This document shows positions 58,701 through 64,000 of a stretch of 64,000 nucleotides of DNA, piece after piece; positions within the stretch are counted from its first letter, which is position 1, and every line of letters begins with the position of its first letter. The position numbers and the translations under genes were made by a program. Origin of the DNA: Apiotrichum sp. Y4204. Taxonomy: Eukaryota > Basidiomycota > Tremellomycetes > Trichosporonales > Trichosporonaceae. Where the stretch lies: assembly GCA_025531455.1 (NCBI GenBank), contig JAMYHL010000035.1, positions 434,001 to 498,000 on the forward strand, read 5' to 3'. A model generated the notes under the pieces. The model did not search any database and was not told the origin of the DNA. It saw only the letters and a list, made by a program, of their open reading frames with translations.

Positions 58701-59310
58701 TTTCCCCTTTGGCTTTTGCTTTCGAGATTTCCGACAGAACGGCGCCCTCTTTCAGCTTCAAGTGAAGCTGAGCGAGCTCTTCTTTACGGTCCTTGATGAG
58801 CCTACTCATGATCTTCTTACTGTCGAGTTAGCGAACATTGGGTGTCCACTACCCACCAGTCATCTGCGTCGACAATGCTGAAGCTGTTATTCAAAGCGAT
58901 TAACGACCCATATCGCCGGAGGTACTTGGCACACGTAGCGTGGAAAGTACCTGGTCTGTGAGTTTAAGGCTCGCGATGCAACTCACCTAGGACCAGCTGG
59001 TTCGCCTGCTCCTCACCGAGAAGGACGACCAAACGCTTCCGCATCTCGGCGGCTGCCTTATTCGTGAACGTCACCGCGGTGATTGATCTCGGACTGTATC
59101 CATGCTTCTTGACGAGATGGGCGACGCGCGAAGTAAGCACACGAGTCTTCCCAGACCCTGGTCCAGCAAGAATCTGAAGCGGGGTTCCGGGTGGGGCGGT
59201 CACCGCTGAGTGTGAGTTAACTAAGAATCGCGCAACTCACCTTGGAGCTGGGCAGGATTGAGTAACCGGAGGTAGGGATACGTCCCCGGGTCGTCTTCGG
59301 TATCCGACAT
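55704..59310 (-). CDS. SRS2: UvrD/Rep-family DNA helicase Srs2
   Basis: 3'-5' helicase that strips Rad51 from single-stranded DNA and limits recombination. Start 59310 reads MSDTEDDPGTYPYLRLLNPA. Helicase motifs appear in order: Walker A AGPGSGKTRVLTSRVAHLV, Ia VTFTNKAAAEMRKRL, II VDEFQDTNTTQYELMK, III GDPDQSIYGWRSAEVENL, IV LEENYRSTGAILDASHSIV, V STVHSAKGLEWPVVFIPA and VI RRLLYVAMTRAQLFLVS. An acidic insert near 57010-57110 (VKVEEEEDVIEILSSEDESE) lies between motifs IV and V. The poorly conserved C-terminal tail is Pro/Ser-rich. A dozen or so short introns interrupt the gene. About 1000-1050 residues. The PCNA/SUMO-binding tail of budding-yeast Srs2 was not recognised. Confidence 0.9.
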
Positions 59311-59786
59311 ATCCCGGTGATGGCGATGATGATGAGAGGAGGAGGGTTGTCGGGCTTATGGAGATAATAAAAGAGGAAGCAGAGACAAGGAAGAGAGAAG
59401 AGTGGAAGAAAGGAAAGGAAGAAGGAAAGCAAGAATGTCAATCTTCTTCCCACCATGCACCATGGAGCCTTTCTCTCTTTCTCTCCCGCCGATTGATTGT
59501 GACTTGTGTGATGTGATTGTTGTGATGATTTTGGTTGACTGTACTATTCTGCGGGGCTCCATTGCGGATATTTCTCGGATATTTTCAGATCACCACTTGA
59601 TTTTGGGGGGACTGGGCATCGGGAGAGAGGGGGCTGGTTGTGTGGGGTGGAGTGGGTCTGATGTGCAGTACACTTTTTGCGCAGCCTGGGTGGGTCAATA
59701 TGCAGCCACTTTTGTCATCTCTTCTTATCTCTCGCCATCGTGTCTTGTTCTAAATCACCTCTCCGCCTAGTATATCCACGATCCAC
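59311..59786. promoter_or_regulatory. Divergent intergenic region between SRS2 and the FSH1-like gene
   Basis: A 476-bp spacer between opposite start codons. A purine-rich run (AGAGGAAGCAGAGACAAGGA, about 59370-59440) is a C/T tract on the SRS2 strand, typical of a fungal leader. No clear TATA box. Confidence 0.5.
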
Positions 59787-60939
59787 GATGCCTATCCGTG
59801 TCCTCTCCCTTTGTGGGTTCACCCAAAACTCGCACATCTACTCGAAGCAGGTACGTTACGCCTTCCCAGCTCTTGCGTCTTGGTACTCACCCCCAGCTCG
59901 GCGCGATCCGCAAGACATGCAAGAACGCCGAGTTTGTCTTCCTCGAGCCCCCGATCATCGTGCAGAAGGCGGACATGCCGTGGGCGTCCCAGTCGCTTGA
60001 CCAGTTTGCGTCGGACGCGACGACCGAGACGGAGCAGCAGACACCCGAGACGACCCCGCGCGCATGGTGGCTCACGGCCGGCGACCGGTCGGTGTATCGC
60101 AGTGAGTAGCTGCTGGGGGTGAGATGAGGCCTTGCTTCGTCGGTGTTCCGAGTAAATTGTGCCTCCACTGCCCTCTTTGACGACGCGCTACTTGCAACTA
60201 ACACGGCTCAGAGTTCGATGAGACCGTCGCCTACGTCCACGACTTTATGGTGAAGAACGGCCCGTTTGACGGCATTATGGGCTTCTCCCAGGGCGCGTGC
60301 ATGGCCGCCATCATTTCGGCGCTCGTAAGCTGTGGTGTGTTTACTCTGCTGACAACGCAGCTCGAGAAGCCCGGCCTTCACCCCGCCTGGCCTGCCGAGC
60401 CCGCGATTCCCAAGTTCAAATGTCAGTTGCAGCCTTAGGAAGAAGCTGACATACAGTCTTTATTGCTGTTGGTGGTTTCCTTCCAAACCCCACCACACCG
60501 TCGTTCGAGGGCTGGTTCCCGCTCCCCGCTAGCCTTCCCGTGCTGCACGTTATCGGCCGCACCGACGTCGTCGTCCCAGAGGAGCGCAGCAAGTCGCTCA
60601 TCGAGGGATGCCTCAACTCGCGCGTCGAGTACCACAGCGGAGGTGCGTACCATAGGTTGATGATCCGGAAAGTAGTTAATACCAGGTCATTTCACGCCGT
60701 CGAAAGCCTCATGGCGCCATTTCATCAACGCGTACATCACCGCCATGGCCAACGGCGAGGACCAGAACGATGTCCCGCCCGTCGCGTCGTTTGGGCCGTC
60801 TGGCACCAGCACGCCCGCGAGCGCAAGCGGCACCAACACCCCGCGTGCAGCGAGCCCCGCCCCTGGTGCTGCTTCCCAGCCAAACGTCAGCGTCCCCAGC
60901 GGCCTGTCAAAGTCCACCACTGCCGAGCCTTCGCAATAA
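59787..60939 (+). CDS. FSH1: FSH1-family serine hydrolase (OVCA2-like)
   Basis: Alpha/beta hydrolase of the FSH1 family; relatives are esterases with poorly known substrates. Start 59787 reads MPIRVLSLCGFTQNSHIYSK, the family N-terminus, then LGAIRKTCKNAEFVFLEPPI. The nucleophile elbow is DGIMGFSQGACMAAIISAL (Ser of GFSQG). The acid is in HVIGRTDVVVPEERSK and the histidine in HSGGHFTPSKASW, completed across an intron. Further exons near 60352-60420 and 60457-60640 fit. The last 55 residues are a Ser/Thr/Pro-rich tail not found in the core family fold. Five short introns. TAA at 60937. Catalytic triad looks complete. Physiological substrate unknown. Confidence 0.85.
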
Positions 60940-61124
60940 TTGCGGATATCGCCCTGTATCCTAGTAGATTATCTTGATAGACATGTTATTCTTAGACACA
61001 TCACTACCATCACTGCCCTTCGTTTCAGATTGCTACCCAGTTACGCAAACAAGGATACATTCGGCGCACACCTCAGCTTCAATTACGAGAACATCAACTA
61101 CGGAAAGCGAGCCTTTGGAAGCAA

Positions 61125-62935
61125 TTAATAGACACGAGTGTCGAGGAGGAGGTCACTGCCGTGCTCAAGACCAAGGCAGGCCTTGAGGAACTGGTCAAGA
61201 CCGTTGCGCTGGCGGTTGAGCGAGTTGACGACGTCAGTGCCGGGCTTGACAAGAGGAGCCTTGAGCATGTACGAGAGGAGGGAGAGGACCGAGTAGAGGG
61301 GCTGGAACTCTCCGGGCTCGCCGGCCTTGGGGACCTCGCGGTAGGTGACACGGGTAAGGAGGTCGGCGAGGATGGCAAGGTCAAAGATGAGGGGAGTGGC
61401 AAGAAGCGAGTCCTCGCACTCGTTGAAGATGTTCATGACGTTGCGGCCACCCATGAGGAGCTCCGAGTAGTACTCGTCAATAGCACGCTTCGAGTCACCG
61501 ACGGCGGGGACGTGCTTGATGACGACAATGTGGTCGGGGTGCTCGCCCTTCTTGTGGACCTCACCGGTCTCCTGGGTGAGGTCGGCAGCAGTCTTGTAAA
61601 GGACGGGGTTGGCAGCGACCATGTCGTCAACGACGGACGACTTGGAGATCTCCTTGGAGCGGAACTGCTTGGCCGACGAGAGGTTCTTGCCGTCGTTGTT
61701 GCCGAGGTGGTTGTACGACGAGATCGAGAGGGGCTTGATACCGGCGTTGACAAGGAACTCGGCAAGAACCGACTTGACCTTGGTCTGGCCCGACTTGAAG
61801 TCGTCACCACCAATGAAGGCCTTCTTGGACTCGGCGAGCTCAATGCAGCCGGGGACAAAGGTGTTCTGGGGAGAACCGTTGATGAAGGGGCAGCCCTCCT
61901 CGATGGCGGCAACAGCAAAGATGGTCGAGGGCGAAACCTCGTCGTGCGAAGTCTTGATGGCCTTGAGGAGGTTCTCGGCAGTGTCGTTGACACCGGGGAT
62001 AATGTCGGCGTAACGCTCAGTGTTGGCGGTCCAGAGGACGACAACGCTGTCGAGCTGGTTGGCAGCCTTGAAGTCGCGGATGTTCTTGCGAATCTCCTCG
62101 AGGTGGGCCTGCTTGTCCTCGCCAGGGATGAGGTTGTCGGCACGGTCGGCCTGGTTGGCAGCAATGAAGTCGGGGTAGTAGATCGAGGGGAGGGGCTTCA
62201 TGGCCTGCATGTAGGGGGCAACCTGACGCTGGAGGTCATAGTCGAGAACCTGGGCACGGGACATGGCCTTGTCAAGGGGAACACCCGAGATGTCCCAACC
62301 GGTAATGACAAAGTCGTTGGGGTGGACCATGGGAAGCATGTCCGAGATGGGGACGTGAACCTGCTTGCCGGTCTCGGGGTCGGTACCAAGTGAAACAGTC
62401 GAAGCGCGAACAAGCGAGCCAATGTAGTTGGGCTGCTGAACGCCGCTCTTGGTGTTCCACGAGATGTTGTGCTTGTTGGCGAGGTTGGTAGCAACAACGG
62501 TGGTTCCGTTGTTGCCGCCAATACCGACGAGCATCAGACTGCGGGTTAGGAACGAGTTCGAAATCACTTCAGAGGAACTCACCCAACACGGCCGACGTCC
62601 GACTTGGTGAAGAACTCAAAGGTCCTCTCAGTCTTGGTAACCTTGAGACGGCCATCGGCGTCCTCTGGAGGAATGTCAGTACAAAGTTGTCTGAAGTGTA
62701 TCGCACGTGCCACACTGTGGCACTTTCCCTACGCACTGGTCACGTTGGCGCCACGGTCGGTGTAGCGCGACTTGATGCCACCGTCAACGTAAGTGGTGGC
62801 GTCAGAGTCGACCTTGATGAGGCCGCCGGCGGGGGTGCGGCGGGCGCTGGGATGGACCTTGGACTGGTCAACCGAGCCGTTAGGCAGGGAGAACGAGTCG
62901 TGGTGGTCGTTGCTGTGAAGAGCGGTGGGCGACAT
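61125..62935 (-). CDS. INO1: Inositol-3-phosphate synthase
   Basis: Converts glucose-6-phosphate to inositol-3-phosphate with NAD, the first step of inositol synthesis. Start 62935 reads [20 protein letters not shown]. Intron 1 (about 62667-62737) joins NVT to [20 protein letters not shown]; intron 2 (about 62540-62583) joins DVGRVG to [20 protein letters not shown]. The NAD-binding GIGGNNG motif, [55 protein letters not shown] and [20 protein letters not shown] are all present, as is the catalytic-site segment [14 protein letters not shown]. It ends [17 protein letters not shown]. Codon use is strongly biased to C/G ends, as in highly expressed genes. A large antisense open frame (61161-62393) is a side effect of that bias. 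Confidence 0.96.
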
Positions 62936-64000
62936 GATTGATTATCTGGTCCGGGGGAAGAGTAGAGAATTTACTGTGATATAAGAGTGGGCGCGGCGGT
63001 GTGCTTGATGCCGCTGGAACTGTTAGCGAAGGAGACAGACGTGAGGCGGGAGTAAGGAGGTGACGCTGGCGATAACGCCTATTGCTCCTCTCCTTCCCCC
63101 GAGATCACACGTACCGGAACAGGTTGTGAGCGCTGCAAAGAGAGTTCGAGAACATAAACTCGAGTTGATAGATGGGGGGGCGCTAAGCGCAAAGTATGTA
63201 GCGATGTGCGATAAACTGGAGAGTGGTCTGGGGGTTGCTGTTGGAAAGGAAAGAAAGAAAAGAAGACCACGACGACGGCTTGAAATATTTATACAATTGT
63301 TGCTAGACTGCCCAGCTTGCCCAGTGTCTTGGCTGGGCGGGCTGGCAGTGCATGGTATGGCAGTGCGGTGGCTTGCTGGCAGGTGGGTGGCCAGCATAGC
63401 CAGGCGCGGGGCAGCACGGGAAAGGGGATGTGTGTGTACACGGGGCAACACGGCGCAAGGGCGCTGGCTGGCTGACAACCACAATCGACCCACCTACTAC
63501 TGTCCTCTGCTCTTGTGCCTTGTCCGATACATACCTTCGGCCGCCACCCACCATAGCCGGGGGAAGCCCATACCACCAGCGGATCTGTCGTGTTTTTCTC
63601 CCCCCCTTTGGTACCCCATACCTGGAGATTATGGCTCCTGCTTTTCCCCCTCCGCCCCAACTCTAATAAGTCACTCTAGAAAATCAATCGCCAGAGTGGA
63701 ACACACAAACTGCTCCCCCGACCAAATAGGGAACGCGAACGCGTCAGGCAGTATGCACGTTGCACCCCACCTGCTGACTGCCACTGCCACTGGCCGCATT
63801 GTCATCGATTGCAGTGCTGTTCATCCCCCCAACCGCAGTCCTATCTCCGTCTGATCTCATTTTTGCGTTGGAGGAGATGATGAGAAGCGGGGTACGCGGC
63901 CCGCGCTGGCCGCGCAGCTCACCAGGTCTTTCATCTCACTGGCTGCCAAGCCATGGCGGTGGTAGGAGGATTATTACCCTGGATAGAGGGGCGACGCGGG
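62936..64000. promoter_or_regulatory. INO1 upstream region
   Basis: About 1.07 kb to the window end. A candidate TATA box for INO1 lies at 63286-63293 on the minus strand, followed downstream by C/T-rich leader sequence. Repetitive GGCTGG and CCAGC strings occur at 63310-63410. No other gene was supported. Confidence 0.5.
63286..63293 (-). promoter_or_regulatory. Candidate TATA box of INO1
   Basis: The minus strand reads TATAAATA about 350 bp upstream of the INO1 ATG, the only near-consensus TATA element found at a plausible place. Inositol synthase genes are typically highly regulated, which suits a TATA promoter; a 5'UTR of about 300 nt is implied if it is used. Confidence 0.45.

Noticed and set aside
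61161..62393. 410-codon open frame on the plus strand, antisense to INO1
   Set aside because: INO1 is certain on the other strand with strong C/G-ending codon bias, which removes stops from the opposite frame. The antisense product has no recognisable family and repetitive Val/Leu/Gly composition.
1..64000. CRISPR array, prophage, insertion sequence or intact transposon
   Set aside because: No regularly spaced repeats, integrase, transposase or reverse transcriptase frames were seen. The window is eukaryotic nuclear DNA.

Overview
This is a piece of a fungal nuclear genome. It is GC-rich and gene-dense. Almost every gene is interrupted by several very short GT-AG introns, most with a CTAAC or CTGAC branch-site motif a few bases before the 3' AG. 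Intron density, GC-rich third codon positions, C/T-rich leaders and the protein families present fit a basidiomycete yeast or mould of the Tremellomycetes. Trichosporonales is my best guess; this is an inference from style, not from a database match. I saw no convincing tRNA, rRNA, CRISPR array or intact mobile element.

Layout. 1-2022: 3' part of biotin-protein ligase (BPL1, +). 2124-5130: gamma-tubulin complex protein GCP3 (-), head-to-head with TSR3 (+, 5440-6595). 6733-9525: CAF-1 large subunit (-). 10361-10928: ribosomal protein eS26 (-), whose intron carries a perfect 16-bp inverted repeat. 11928-13062: PUB-domain protein (-). 13334-15457: SAM50 (-), head-to-head with an EEF1AKMT4-type methyltransferase (+, 15744-16856). 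17123-18599: membrane-anchored orphan (-). 20089-21510: F-box protein (+). 21913-23422: tandem GNAT acetyltransferase (+). 23511-25933: GID7/WDR26 (-). 27997-29226: IES2 (-), head-to-head with TIM9 (+, 29546-30186). 30686-34106: ITC1 (-). 36351-37743: triple-KH RNA-binding protein (+). 38540-39574: second F-box protein (+). 40790-42229: coiled-coil orphan (+). 42230-47552: gene-free stretch. 47553-48449: endosulfine IGO1 (+). 50309-54781: large coiled-coil orphan (-). 55704-59310: SRS2 helicase (-), head-to-head with an FSH1-family hydrolase (+, 59787-60939). 61125-62935: inositol-3-phosphate synthase INO1 (-). The rest is upstream DNA of INO1.

How it fits together. Most of the window is conserved housekeeping: chromatin assembly and remodelling (CAF-1, ISWI partner ITC1, INO80 subunit IES2), recombination control (SRS2), microtubule nucleation (GCP3), ribosome production (TSR3, eS26), mitochondrial protein import (SAM50, TIM9), nutrient and quiescence signalling (IGO1, GID7) and metabolism (BPL1, INO1). 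These genes are not an operon or cluster; shared promoter space between divergent pairs is the only clear local link. The less conserved genes (two F-box proteins, tandem GNAT, three orphans) lie between them and are the lineage-specific part.

No single new multi-gene system is evident. The most interesting signals are the ultrashort intron class (34-38 nt), the stem inside the eS26 intron, an 18-nt internal microexon in IGO1, a run of SUMO-like motifs in the PUB protein, an internally duplicated acetyltransferase, and uncharacterised coiled-coil proteins.
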